Notes under the pieces: generated by a model
What the model was told of the DNA's origin: nothing
What the model saw: the letters and a program-made list of their open reading frames with translations, nothing else
Databases searched by the model: none
Shown here: positions 35,202 to 46,081 of the stretch, one piece after another
How positions within the stretch are numbered: position 1 is the stretch's first letter
Layout: each line of letters begins with the position of its first letter
Source of the DNA: Cryptomeria japonica
Lineage: Eukaryota > Streptophyta > Pinopsida > Cupressales > Cupressaceae
Length of the DNA stretch: 64,000 bases
Assembly (NCBI RefSeq): GCF_030272615.1
Contig: NC_081406.1
Location: forward strand, 237,749,922-237,813,921
Direction: 5' to 3'
Program-made: the position numbers and the translations under genes

Positions 35202-37181
35202 TCAGATGCCGCTCTGCCCAGATGCTGTACCTGCCCCACCCCTACCTACTCCACCACTGGTACCGGCACCACCTGATCCATCTCTCCGTGGAGGCCTCAT
35301 CGAACCCCCACTCCCTCCTGCATCTCCTGATCTATCCCGCCTCAAAGGACCCATCACTCCCCCACTGCTCTGCATCCTCTGTAATCGCTCGGATCTCAAC
35401 TGTCGCAGCTGGGTATAACTGAGAGCTCGCTGACTGAATGGAACCACCTGCTCATATAAACCTCGCCAGTACTCTATCTCAGCCTGTGCTCGCCCAAACT
35501 ACCTCATAGTCTCCCCTGAAGGACCCTGTGCTCCCGCTCGGACTCTCTCCTGCAGCTCCGCCAATCTCTCCACTGTTGTATCTCTCTCCCGCAGCACCAC
35601 TGTCAGCTCTGCCTCACGTGCAAATAGCTGCACATCACTCGCTGCTACCTCCGCCTCTAATCTCTCTACCCGGCTCTGCAAATAACCTATCATGTGCTCC
35701 CGCAGATCCCCAGTAGCTCCCTCCCCCATGGCCATGGCTGCCGCACCTGTATCATCCCCTCCACTAGGTCCCTCCTCTGCACCACACTCCTCTACACCAC
35801 CCTCCCCAGCCCCACCCTCTCCTGCACCTGTATCCATCGGGATCTCTCTCTCCATCCCCCTCCCACTCAGCTGCACTCCTTCCTGCATCAAAGGTCCCTG
35901 TGATATCTGCAGTGGTAACCCCCCTCTCCCTCTCCGTTGTCTCGGCCTCCCCATCCCTCCACCTCCTCCTCCACCACCACCTCCTCCTCCTCCACCTCCT
36001 CCTCCTCTCTGTCCCCGTCCCCTCTCATCCTCAAACGCTGGGATCGGCTCAGCTGGGTCTGATATCCGTCGGATCGGGTGCGCCGCCCGATACTGGGTAT
36101 ACTCTGCTGTAACCCCTGCATCAATGACCCTCGGTCGTAGATCCCATGGCCTCGCCTGCAGTGTCCGGAACTCTGCCAATGCCTGATCATACGGTAGCAC
36201 TGGACCCCAGGCATACCGCTCTTGAATAACTCAAGCATACTCTCCCGATCCGCTCGGCAGTCCCTGCTGCCGTCCAAACTGCCTCATCACCCGTCCCGGC
36301 ACCTGTCTCTCTACGTGATAAGAGGTCCTCCCAATGAAGAATCGGGTCATGAAGCAATACGGTAGTGCCTCTGCATCATCCTCCCATGGCTCACACTCCA
36401 AGTATGGCCGCCAGATCACTGCATCTAGGTCATCCAATGCCCGCCGCCACCACTCTAGCTTCCCCAAGTGGGGCTGGCTCATCATACCACTATACATAAA
36501 CATATAGGGCTGGTCCACGGCTCGGAATCTCAGACTCACTGGTCGAGTCACTGGTAGATGCTCCCATGCCCACACATGCAGCAACGTCATGCCCACTGCT
36601 AGAGACCCCCGCCCTCTGTACACTACCTCATGTAACTCCTGATACATGTGCGCTAGCACGCACGGCCCCCAGGCATATCGAGTCCCCTCTGTCACCATCA
36701 TCTCAATCACCTGTCCCCATCCGACCGCCAATCCATGTGACCGCCTGTCTGGACACAGAAGTCCTCCCACGATCCCTGACAAAACTGCTGGAAGGGGCTC
36801 ATATAGTGCCGCTATATCCTCCCATGCGATCGAGCCATCATCGATGAATACGTCCTCATCAAATATCCGCTGACAGGACACCGTCCCCCAAGATCGATCA
36901 TATGTCACCAACTGCCCTCGAATCGGAATCCGAAGAATACGCCACACGTCCTCCAAAGTCACCATCATCTCGCCCTGAGCCAGATGGAACGTGCATGTCT
37001 CACTGTGCCATCGCTCTGCTAAAGCTGTAATCAAGCCATGATTCATCCGAATCACGGGCATATGCATCACCTCATAGAGCCCAGTAGCCGCAATACAATC
37101 TATCTCGATCTGAGTCAAACGATCTCGCAACCCCTGTGTCGCGGGGTGGCGCTCGCGTAACTGTAACACGCGTAGATCCTC
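35202..37181 (-). pseudogene. Antisense PMD-like gene of Gypsy-1, exon 2
   Basis: 660 codons including the stop, interrupted by an in-frame TGA (36231-36233) and TAG (35499-35501), otherwise open. The N-terminal half (about residues 45-330 of the 684-residue model) resembles the plant mobile domain: LTQIEIDCIAATGLYEV, LITALAERWHSETCTFHL, GEMMVTLEDVWRILRIPI, PHLGKLEWWRRALDDLD. PMDs occur in plant proteins such as MAIN/MAIL1 and in transposons; their biochemical activity is uncertain. Next come an Arg/Gly-rich stretch with a run of 17 Gly, an acidic Gly-rich linker, a coiled coil (LQSRVERLEAEVAASDVQL region), a second helix and an RG/SG-rich tail. It is markedly more GC-rich than the rest of the element and opposite in strand to gag-pol. 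Gypsy-2 keeps a homologue with CGA (Arg) where the TGA stands here. Confidence 0.82.
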
Positions 37182-37465
37182 CTGCACATAAACATTCATC
37201 AAACCACCATCAGTTGTTTTGTTATCAAACTTTCTTAAGTTTAAACCTAGACTATCATCAGATACTTTGATTAAGTATCTTCGAGTCTCAACAGGTAAGC
37301 AATCATGGCTGCCTAGACTTCAACAGGCATTTCTCCTAACAAATGACCTAAGTCTCATCGGGCTGCTATGGTTCAAAACAACTCCCACTTCACCTCATCA
37401 TCCATCAATCGTTAGGCATCAGGAGATTTGTTTTGTCCGACACTAGGGCATCTTGTATCCTAAAG

Positions 37466-37860
37466 CAAAAGTGCTATTTAATCTACAAAAGCACTCATTC
37501 TGAACAATAGCGCTACAACAACATCAATAGCACTCAAAAAGCCCTACAATAGCGCTACCCAAACAAAAGCGCTCAAACAGCGACACAATAGCGCTATTTC
37601 GGTCAATAGCGCTCAATTAACTACACCATAGCGCTAATTAATCAAAAGCGCTAAAACCGCTATACAATAGCGCTATTACATATCAATAGCACTCAATTGA
37701 CCCTACCGTCGCGCTAATTTATCAAAAGCGCTAAAACCAGCCTACAAAAGCGCTACATACATGCAAAAGCGCTAAAACTAGCCTGCAAAAGCGCTATTGC
37801 GGTACAATAGCGCTAATTCATGGAGCAAAAGCGCTAAAAACCTAGTTCCAGCGCTCTTGC
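37466..37860 (-). repeat. AGCGCT repeat array in the intron of the antisense gene
   Basis: About 20 copies, on the plus strand ca(a)(a/t)agcgct, on the minus strand agcgct(a/t)ttg. They lie 17-23 bp apart, averaging 20 (for example 37466, 37486, 37505, 37525, 37547, 37564, 37587, 37604). Relative to the antisense transcript the motif has the same orientation as in the sense leader array at 16246-16530. The last copy, at 37849, is reversed. The array lies wholly between the predicted splice donor (37931) and acceptor (37182). Confidence 0.93.
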
Positions 37861-37931
37861 TCCGACTTGACTTGAACTTAGCTAAAAACATACCAAACAT
37901 GCATAAAAAATGAGTTTTCGAATTTGCGTAC

Positions 37932-38006
37932 CGCTGGTCCATAGTCGGCTGGGCGCTGGTACTGGCGGACTCGCTCAAAACGGTGCTTGATGATCAGAAA
38001 CGGCAT
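37932..38006 (-). CDS. Antisense PMD-like gene of Gypsy-1, exon 1 (predicted)
   Basis: 25 codons from the ATG at 38006 (MPFLIIKHRFERVRQYQRPA...), ending in phase 0 at a GTACGC donor (37931). The acceptor TTTATGTGCAG ends at 37182 and continues the exon 2 frame in phase 0 (intron 750 bp). Support comes from Gypsy-2: its exon 1 (50066-50140) is also 25 codons, shares KHRFE at the same residues, ends in phase 0 and has a perfect GTAAGT donor. The ATG sits about 100 bp below a minus-strand TATA box. The stretch 37203-37440 between acceptor and array has no other feature. Confidence 0.65.
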
Positions 38007-38102
38007 CGTCGCTCCTCCTTGCTCTTCCAAATGTCACTGTCAAAGCTATAGTTTTCAACTGGTCGCGGTCACAAATGATCCTATTTTCACCCATTTCACC
38101 CC

Positions 38103-38109
38103 ATTTATA
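38103..38109 (-). promoter_or_regulatory. Candidate TATA box of the antisense gene
   Basis: The minus strand reads GGTATAAATGGGG. Transcription starting about 30 bp downstream would give a short 5' UTR before the ATG at 38006. The Gypsy-2 gene has a TATA box at a similar distance. Confidence 0.5.
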
Positions 38110-38403
38110 CCCCCCGATGTCACCGTCACTTCGCCCTGTTCATCGCCGTGGTCCCCGTGAACTTCCCGAGCCCCCCATTTCTCCATGTTTCCCCCAATTT
38201 CTTCTATTTTTCTCCAATATACCTAATTTCTTCTATTCCACCACCCTGCCAATTTTCATTCTTTTTCGAGAGATCGCTCGATTTTTCGAAATTTTTCGGC
38301 CCATCTCTCGAGGGGGCATACCACCCATTAAATTAACATTTTAATGGGGCATTTCTTCACACCAATTTTTCTTTCTTTGAAACGATGCGATAAACTGCAC
38401 CGT
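38110..38403. other. Gypsy-1 region between antisense promoter and PPT, with a hairpin
   Basis: No ORF of interest. CCCATTAAA and TTTAATGGG at 38324-38348 form a perfect 9-bp stem with a 7-nt loop, 72 bp before the 3' LTR. The repeated attttTCGaaatttTTCGg at 38276-38300 is also locally self-complementary. Confidence 0.5.
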
Positions 38404-38419
38404 CTCAAAGAGAGGCAAA
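38404..38419 (+). promoter_or_regulatory. Gypsy-1 polypurine tract
   Basis: ctcaaagagaggcaaa before TGTAGTC. The Gypsy-2 counterpart is TCAAAGAGGGGTAAA. Confidence 0.85.
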
Positions 38420-39851
38420 TGTAGTCACATAAATCTGTCCATTTTAATTAAATGAATATTTCGTATTTATTCGATTAAAAATCCACTAGCCACCAGTTAA
38501 TTAAATTAATATTTAATTAATTCATCCCCAAACATTCTTCTATTAATTAAATAAATTATTCAATTTATTTTTATTAATTCATTAAATCAAATTCACAATC
38601 AATTAAATAAATAAAATCAATTTATTTAATTAAATCCCCCTATTCCTCTTTTAAATAAATTAAATAAAACATTTATTTAAATCATTATCCCCACCCCACT
38701 GGCATTTTCCTACAAATGCAACTTGCACACATATTTGAAATAAATGAATTTTTATAAAATCCTATTTTCCCTCACCCACCAAATCCACTTGCAAAATCTA
38801 ATCCCCTTCTAGATTCTTCTAAACCCTTCCTAATTAGCCTAAACCATTTCCTAAATATTGTCACATTCCTAAGCAAAATGGAGTCACTTCTCAAAGACCC
38901 CAAAGTCTTGGATAACCATTGAAGGTTTTCAACCTTCAACCACCAAAAACCCCAAAGTCTTTGAAAACCATTGAAGGCTTCCAACTTTCAACCACTTAAT
39001 CCCCCAAAGTCTTCAATAACCATTAATGGTTAATTCAACCCTCCCACATGGTTAAAACATTTGTTTGACTCAACCTCTATCCAACCACAAAGGTCTCATC
39101 AAGCATTTAATACTTTGACCATGATTATCTCTTAATCATTTGCACAAAGGTTTATCCTTAGATTAACTCCTAATCCAGTGGGTAATCTTAATTTAGGCTT
39201 GACTCTTAGCCTTTAGATAACCATGAGGTCTTCTCAGGCCTTTAATGCCTCCAACCTCTTCTCTCAATCCAATCCTGTGTTGACATTTGTCACCATTTCA
39301 TTGGTGCAAATTGTGCACATGGATCCCCAACTTTCAAGCTTGACCCTTGATTAAACCTTTCAATCCTGGCCATCCATTGCTCCATTTTTCCTATAAATAG
39401 AGCCCATTCCTTCATAATCCAGATCCTGAAAACTTGTATGCATTTAGACTATAGCCATTTTAGAGAGCATTTAGCATAGCATAACTAAATATTGTCTTTT
39501 GGTTAAAACAAAATCATTTTAGCATTAAAATAGCTTTTCATTTCATGTTTAGAGCTATTCTACAATCTCAATCCTCCATAAGCATCCATAGTGCAAAAAG
39601 CTGCTGAGAGCTACACTATTTTGGAACTTGGAGAGGAGAGGAACAAGGGAGAAAGAACTAATATCATGTTAAGAGATAGTTGGAGATATCTCATTGTCTT
39701 ACTTCTTTAGTTAGATATATTTAGCATGTTTTTAGTGTCTCCTTTGGAATGCCTTCATTGTGTTTGGTTTTTAGATTGATTAACTCTAACATCTTGTGTG
39801 TTTTATGTTGTTTGATCAAGAACTAACTTTGTGTCATTTAGGAGGGCATCA
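38420..39851 (+). repeat. Gypsy-1 3' LTR (1432 bp)
   Basis: Near-identical to 14723-16154. The two differences I see are atcttaat versus atcctaat (39185 region) and caatcc versus caaccc (39270 region). Confidence 0.96.
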
Positions 39852-41160
39852 CTTTCTATTGCTACTGCTTATGATTTATAGGTTGAGAAAATCAATGTAA
39901 AAAAAAATTCCTGCTTATGCTTAAAAAATTCCTTATTTCATGGTGATTTGGAGTAGGATATTTATATGACACACCTAGAGCACTATGTGATAAGAGGTAA
40001 AAGTAATTTAGTCTATAAATTGAAGAAGTCTTTGTATGGCATAAAATAGAGTCCTAGGATGTGGAACCTAAATTTTGATATGTATTTGTTGAGTTTGGGA
40101 TTTGAGCATTCTAAATCAGATCACTATGCTTATTATAAATTTGATGGTGATCATTCAATGTACATTTCATTATATGTTGACGATATGTCATTCATTAGTA
40201 AAGTGAAAGGTATGATTTCAAAACTAAAGTCTCAACTTGTTTCTAAATTTGAAATGAAAGATCTTGGTGTATCAAAAAATATTCTTAGGATGGAGATTAG
40301 AATAGATAGAATGAAAAAAAAACTTTGCCTAGGCCATCTATTATGTGTGTTAATTCAATTTTACATAATTTCAACATGTAGGATAGTAGACCACTATGTG
40401 TTCCTTTTATATTTGGAACAAATTTATCTATTTCAGATTGTCCTACATCCCCATTAGAGATGGAAAACATGGGAAAAGTACCTTACTAGAGTGTGGTTGG
40501 AATTTTGATGTATGCTATGTTCCGCATTAGACCACACATTGCCAACTAGTGGGAGTTCTTTCCAGATTTATGTCTAATCCTAGTAGACTTTATTAGAACG
40601 AAATTAAAAGAGTCTTCAAATATTTGAAGGGAACCTCAGAGTATTCTTTGTGTTATCATAGTAATTTTGTAGTAGACATGATTTCCCTTGATATTCATGG
40701 TTATGTGGATTCAGACTGGACAAGTGATCTTGATAGTAGAAGATCCACAAGTTCTTATTTGTTTAATTTATTTGGTGGTGAAATTAGTTGGATGAGTAAG
40801 TGATAAGCTATGGTTTCTGTGTACACTATTGAAGGAAATAATATAGAAGCTACTCATGCTTGTAAATAATCCATTTGTCTTAAGAGACTATGTTCATATA
40901 TTGGAATAAAAAAAGAAAGTGATAGTTTATTGTGACTATCAAAGTGCAATTTGCCTAGCTCAAAACTAGTCATTTCATGCTCAGACCAAGAACAATAATG
41001 TTCAATGTGATTTTTTTAGAGATATGGTTGAAGATGGAAAGGTGAAGCTAGTTAAGGTAGAAACTTTGATGAATATTGCAAATTATTTAACTAAGGCTAT
41101 GAGCACAAAGAAGTTCAGATGGTATTCAAGGTCTATGGGCCTCATGGCCCCTAGTAACTA
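39852..41160 (+). pseudogene. Copia-B RT C-terminal part and RNase H, decayed
   Basis: Continues the Copia-B polyprotein where Gypsy-1 interrupted it; the first five bases, ctttc, are the right target duplication. ISLYVDDMSFI (near 40170) keeps the RT box, and RNase H traces (YVDSDWTSD, near 40700) follow. A roughly 35-bp duplication-like insertion lies near 39895-39940. Multiple stops and frameshifts. It ends in the same GLMAPSN-type C-terminus as Copia-A. Confidence 0.9.
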
Positions 41161-41215
41161 ATTTATGGTGTAGATATTCACTTTACTCTTGCAAGGTGTT
41201 TGACAAGTAGGATAA

Positions 41216-41873
41216 TGTTGGGGAATTGTTGTCTCAACCTTGAATATACATAAGGTTAATATTTTTAGTAATTTTTCATTTAAGGACAAATTGGTCTAAA
41301 ATATTCCCCAAATCTTTTATTTGGCTAGATAAGCTTGCTAATAAATTTTCATTGCAAGATCAAGTCTAGATTTGAAGATATTAAAGTTTCTATTTTTGAA
41401 AGTTGCAAATGAAAGTTTCAAAGTCAATTTCAAGGGCTTTAGAAGCTATGAAATGTCTTGAAAGTGTTTTTAACTAGTGTATATGCTTATAGCTTGATAG
41501 ATCATGTTGGGAGGTTTACAATGCTTCAAATGGTTGGTCAATTGGGTACCCAATTCAAAAGTTATGGCCTTTGAAAGTTGGGTCTCCTAAAATAGAATAT
41601 AAAAATGTGTTGAATACATAAATGAGTTGTAAAATGGAGGTATATGTGTTTATGTGTGTTTTGACATATCATAGGGCATGTAAGATTAGAGATAAGATAG
41701 GTTCCACTTTATTGGGTGGTTTTAACCCATGGTTTTGTGATACCATTTGATGGCTTGATGTATTGTATCTCCTATATATGAGGTGCATGAGATGAATGTT
41801 ATGTGTAAGAATTTTATAACTATTGAGTTATCTTTGATTCTTTGGTTGGTGAGACTCCTCTGAAAATCTTGTT
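41216..41873 (+). repeat. Copia-B 3' LTR, first part
   Basis: Starts TGTTGGGGAATTG after a purine tract (agtaggataa) and follows the Copia-A LTR to cttg, where the TIR element is inserted. The remainder is at 46556-46795. Confidence 0.88.
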
Positions 41874-41931
41874 GGGTAAGTGCACCAATATGGTGTGCAA
41901 AAAGAGGGGTATAAGTGGACACTTTTTTTTT
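41874..41931 (+). repeat. Left terminal inverted repeat
   Basis: gggtaagtgcac...ggtgtgcaaaaag...gtggacac, pairing with 46510-46555. A poly-T run follows. Confidence 0.65.
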
Positions 41932-42740
41932 TTTTTTTCTGAAATTAGCTAAACCTAAACTTTGAGGAGAAATTTGAGAGACATCCACTCAAAATATAAA
42001 GATACTTAAAGGAAAAAGATTGTAGTACTTTGAATTTAGTTTCCAAACTACTAATTTTTAAAAAATTGGATAAGATTAAGGGGGTCAAATTCTTCGCAAA
42101 TGAAAAGCAGTCCCTGGTTTTTTCCAAAAAAATATAACATAGTGTCTCGCATGCACATAAAAAAAGTCATAGTTATATTTAGTATTTTGATAAATCATTT
42201 GGTAGAAAGATAGCTAAGAGTTAGCACTAGAAGTTGTGTATTGTTTTCTAATTTTTTATTGAGTATTTTTTTCCAAATGGGCACATCCTGAAAAATCAGG
42301 CACCTGTTTATGCGCCAAGCATAACATGCACCAAACTAATCAAAAAATGCAATTTTTTTTTGTAAGTGTAAAGAATCAAGTGCACTACAATAATATATAT
42401 TTTAAAAAAAAGTTGGATAAGTAGATCAAAAGTTAATAAAAAAATGGTACACATATGTCTATGAGAACTATGGAGACGCTAGTAAAAGAAATTCAATATT
42501 AATATGTTAATGTTGTTTAGATTTTAAAAAAAATATATGGTTAGAAAGCTCAGAAGATGGTTGAAAATAAGGTGGCAATTTTAGAAATACCTAGTTGATG
42601 AGGTGTAAACCTAATGATCACAAAGTCAAGAAACCAATTTGATAAAACAAAACATGTCAAAGCGGAGGGAAATGGAGGGAAATCAAACTTCCAACCCTCA
42701 GCCTTGTCATCCAAGCATAATTAAAAGCCTAAATGTACTA

Positions 42741-42835
42741 AATGCGTATAGGTTTTATTTTACTAATAGCGTGTATGGAGTTTTTAGAAACAATAGCATG
42801 TATGGGGTTTAGAGAGAAAAAAACCCGTATGGGTT
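42741..42835 (+). repeat. Left subterminal repeats of the TIR element
   Basis: gcgtataggtttt, gcgtgtatggagttttt, gcatgtatggggttt and cccgtatgggtt occur within 95 bp. An AT/TG microsatellite-like stretch follows at 42850-42960. Confidence 0.6.
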
Positions 42836-42989
42836 ATGCCAACATAAAGACATCTTAATATATAGAAATACATATGTATGTATATGTAAAATGTGTATAT
42901 ATATAATGTGTATGTGTATGTATACATATATTTATGTAAAATATATGAATATATAGTCTCTCAATATCTTAGTACATTGTATTCCTACC

Positions 42990-43409
42990 CACAACAATTC
43001 TTTCATTATCTTCCATCTTCAAATTTTCATATCTTACCCGGTAACCATCAAGTTTAGCAATTTTGACTGTAGGATCACCTTCATTCAAAGTTTTCAATTT
43101 ATCCCACATAACCTTAACCGATGATTTATCAATCAATCCCATGATCTACTGATCAATAAGTGAGCAGAAGAGGGCTTCTCTAGCTCTGCAATCATTCTCA
43201 ATATTCTTGTCCAAGTCTGCAGGAGCAGGATTGCAAGATATTGGATCATAAAGTGTGTATCCTTTCTCAGTGATCTCCCAAATATCCTTTCCAAGACATC
43301 TATGATGAGTCTCCATTCACATTTTCCATATCCTATGATTTTTTCCATCAAGCTTAGGGATTTCTCTTCTGAAAATAGTTGTCAGTGGATCAAAAGTGTT
43401 AGCTGCCAT
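42990..43409 (-). pseudogene. gag N-terminal fragment, Copia-1-related
   Basis: Starts at the ATG at 43409 (MAANTFDPLTTIFRREIPKL). It can be followed through one frameshift and stops to a VKIAKLDGYRVRYENLKMED-like block matching Copia-1 gag, then ends abruptly. Confidence 0.8.
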
Positions 43410-43467
43410 AGGATCTACATCAAGCTATTAAGCTTCTGAAAAAGAGGACCAAAGATTTGATACCAAT

Positions 43468-44767
43468 TGTTAGGATAATCAGTGAACAACTAAGAGGGGA
43501 GGTGAATCAGTTGTTAACAGATTATAACTTTTAATCCACTTAATAACCTTTAACCAGATTAAGTACCCATAAAGCATAAACATATATCGATAAACAATGC
43601 AACTTAACAATTAAATAGATAATCAATGCAAAGCAACCATACCACATAACACCATGATTTGTACGTGGAAAACCTGAAAAGGGAAAAACCACTGTGGGAA
43701 GCCTACCCACAGTTAGATGATACTTTTGCAGAAAGTATGTGTTACAATGAGGGGCCTGCACATACAGGAAGGCACACTGCCTAGAGCGTACTACTCATTA
43801 CAAAATAGTCTCACTGACATTAGAGAGGCAACAACCATCTCAAGGTAAGTGGACAACAATCCAATAGAGTGAACTGCCAGAGATAGCATCTACCATGCCT
43901 GATTACAGTCCCGATGAAGCTCAATACCGGAGGCCTTTGACCTCTTCCTTAATCCCAATTCGATCACCTATGATCGACCAAATCTCCTTCAAATATGATA
44001 TTGCATTCCAAGATCACGAACACTTATTCTATTCCCATACCATGATCTACAATGAGATCTTACATCATTTTATACAAACCCTAAGGCCTAAACCAATTGG
44101 GTCAGCTGCCTAAAAGATATTATAATAAGATCATTATGTAAATCCATATTACAATGATATTCCATGTCGGCTTAAGACCAAAACAAAAATAAAAAATTCA
44201 TAAATCATCTTGAAACATCCTGGTAGGGTGTAGAGTACACGTTAGCATCATACCGGTCCATAACCTAGATAGGCACCGGACCTATTCTAGGTCCACCACA
44301 CCAAAGTATATCTTCAAGCAGTTGAAGCATGATCAAAGAACATCTTCAACATCATGAAATCCATCTAGAAGTTGCACCAACACCAATTATGCATCCTATC
44401 AAGATTCCTCAGTGAAAGCTCTGTCAGTAGAGCCTTAAACCAATGTCGATAAGGGTTTACCAGAGTGTATGACAACATCTGATTACCAAGTCAATACCAA
44501 CTGACCAAAACATGCTCCAGAAGCACGTACCACATGTAACCAATCACATTCCATATATCCAAACATGTCGAAAGTGTCCAAAAGATAGTCTCTTCTGTCG
44601 ATAACACTAGCTCTTCTACCGGTAATCAAAACCTGCCTGCCGGTAACCAATCATAATAGCTAGTATTGAGATTAATGACAAAACATCAATGCAACACATA
44701 ATCAATTCATCCATAATGCAAACAAGCATGACATTATCAATCTAGAAAATTTGATCCCCTGACAACA
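43468..44767 (-). repeat. LTR of the truncated Copia fragment (1300 bp)
   Basis: TG...CA ends on the minus strand, TATA box (tataaaat, minus) at 44067-44074 and the conserved CCC-loop-GGG motif region at 43663-43692. Confidence 0.85.
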
Positions 44768-44879
44768 CCTATAAAACACAAAATAAATGTACATTAAAGA
44801 GAATTAGTATATCTTATTAATAAAAAATTGAATTCAAGGTACTATTCTATTTTAATATGTTACAAAATTTATACCTCAT

Positions 44880-46081
44880 GCATGAAAGCTTTAGCTACAA
44901 CAAGTGTGGGAGGAATATCAGATGGTGTATTAACACCTGCTGCTGCATCTTGAAATGCATATTGTTTTTATCAATTTAAATCGATCTATAAATAAAAATT
45001 CATTTACATTTACAAGTTTTAAGAGATTGATAAATAAAATATTATCAATTCAAATCAACACACCTGTGTCTGTCTATGACCACCATACACCATATCCATC
45101 AAATCATCAATCGGTGTCACATCCTCTGCAGTGGTAGTTTGACATCTACTCTTACAAATTGTACATAGATGGGACATGGAACCATTTGCACTAGCCTTGA
45201 CATCCATCCCAAAGCATATTGAACAACTGGGACACACATGCTAAATGGGCTCACCAAGGCTAGATGGATCAACTAATGAGTCATCATCTGGGCCAAGAGG
45301 GTGTGATAGTTGTGTGCCATGTTGAATGATGACATCAGTCAATGCAGTGGCTTCTTGAAGAGTCTGTAGCTCCATTAATTGTTTCAGGGCTACTAGGATC
45401 ATGACATGGACCATAGGTTTTGGTGCTAGGGGGATGTGACTTTGGGGGTTTAGTACCCTCTAAGCTCTAGGTCTATCTTGGGTAGAGCCTCCACCTCTAC
45501 CCTAGAACTCTCTCATATCAAAATAGTTTTGCTACTCGATAAGGCTAAACTCACAATATAGTTTCCTCAAAAAATATGTGGTACCTCAAAATTATTGCAA
45601 GGTGGTTGGTCAAAGCCCATCCACCACCTATCCCAAAAAGCATTTTTCATCTGCAAATGGCTACACCAGTGTATGAAAAAACTCTTTGAATTAAGAGGTA
45701 AGGTCTCACTCATTTTGGGATCAATAAAAAGAGCACATATTTGTGCTTTACATATGTTTTTTTTTTCACTTCATCATATGACAATCCATTAGCATAAAAA
45801 GAACGATATTGATCCCTATAGCTTCCCCATTTTGTAATTTGATTGGAAACTTCATTGACACTACTAGCCAATGATTCTAGGGCTATGGAAAGGGATGCAT
45901 GATGTTCATGCTCGGATGCCTTCAGTCTATTCACCAGTCTAGTTATTTTGGCAATGTTTTGTGCTAACTGGTTCATTAAATCCTTCTGTGTAGCTTGTGA
46001 ATGGTCTACTGGAGGAGTTGGAGGGTTTGGTTGTGAGTTTTTCCCTAAGTTTTCAAGAGGTGTTTCTTGTTGGGGGGACAT
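44880..46081 (-). pseudogene. Unknown coding region of the TIR element
   Basis: The clearest piece is 46081-45710, 123 codons starting MSPQQETPLENLGKNSQPNP, with a Gln/Leu-rich helical middle. Another piece (45237-45055) has paired cysteines (CPSCSICF, CTICKSRC) that could form a zinc-binding module. Between them other frames show Trp/His-rich coding-like runs. Either introns or decay separate the pieces. I do not recognise the protein; its place in a TIR element makes a transposase or accessory protein the natural guess, unproven. Confidence 0.35.

Larger units (their letters stand above)
14723..39851 (+). mobile_element. Gypsy-1: giant Tat-lineage Ty3/Gypsy retrotransposon carrying a nested Copia and an antisense gene
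   Basis: Both LTRs are 1432 bp, begin TGTAGTCACA and end GGGCATCA, and differ at only two positions that I can see (both C/T). CTTTC flanks both ends (14718-14722, 39852-39856). Total length is 25,129 bp; removing Copia-A and one target copy leaves 19.1 kb. Contents in order: 5' LTR, long PBS, AGCGCT array, leader, gag-pol (gag, protease, G-patch, RT, two RNase H domains, integrase), a 6-kb 3' region with an antisense PMD-like gene, PPT and 3' LTR. The second RNase H and the gag motif CEFHQGRGHKTSNC place it in the Tat/Ogre-like group. Two stops in pol make this copy non-autonomous. Confidence 0.95.
42990..44767 (-). mobile_element. Truncated Copia 5' end (LTR plus gag start) inside the TIR element
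   Basis: A 1300-bp LTR (43468-44767, TGTTGTCAGGGG...CCTAACA on the minus strand), a decayed tRNA-Met PBS (ATTGGTATCAAATC, 43454-43467) and gag sequence follow one another. Sequence similarity to Copia-1 gag stops at about 42990. No pol, PPT or second LTR is present. Confidence 0.85.

Noticed and set aside
35692..36186. Plus-strand Pro-rich ORF of 164 codons.
   Set aside because: It is the shadow of the GC-rich, Gly-run part of the antisense PMD-like gene, whose minus-strand frame has the homologue in Gypsy-2.
37466..37860. Regularly spaced short repeats, CRISPR-like at first sight.
   Set aside because: Repeat cores are only about 10 bp with 7-12 bp between them, they are degenerate, and the context is a plant retrotransposon.
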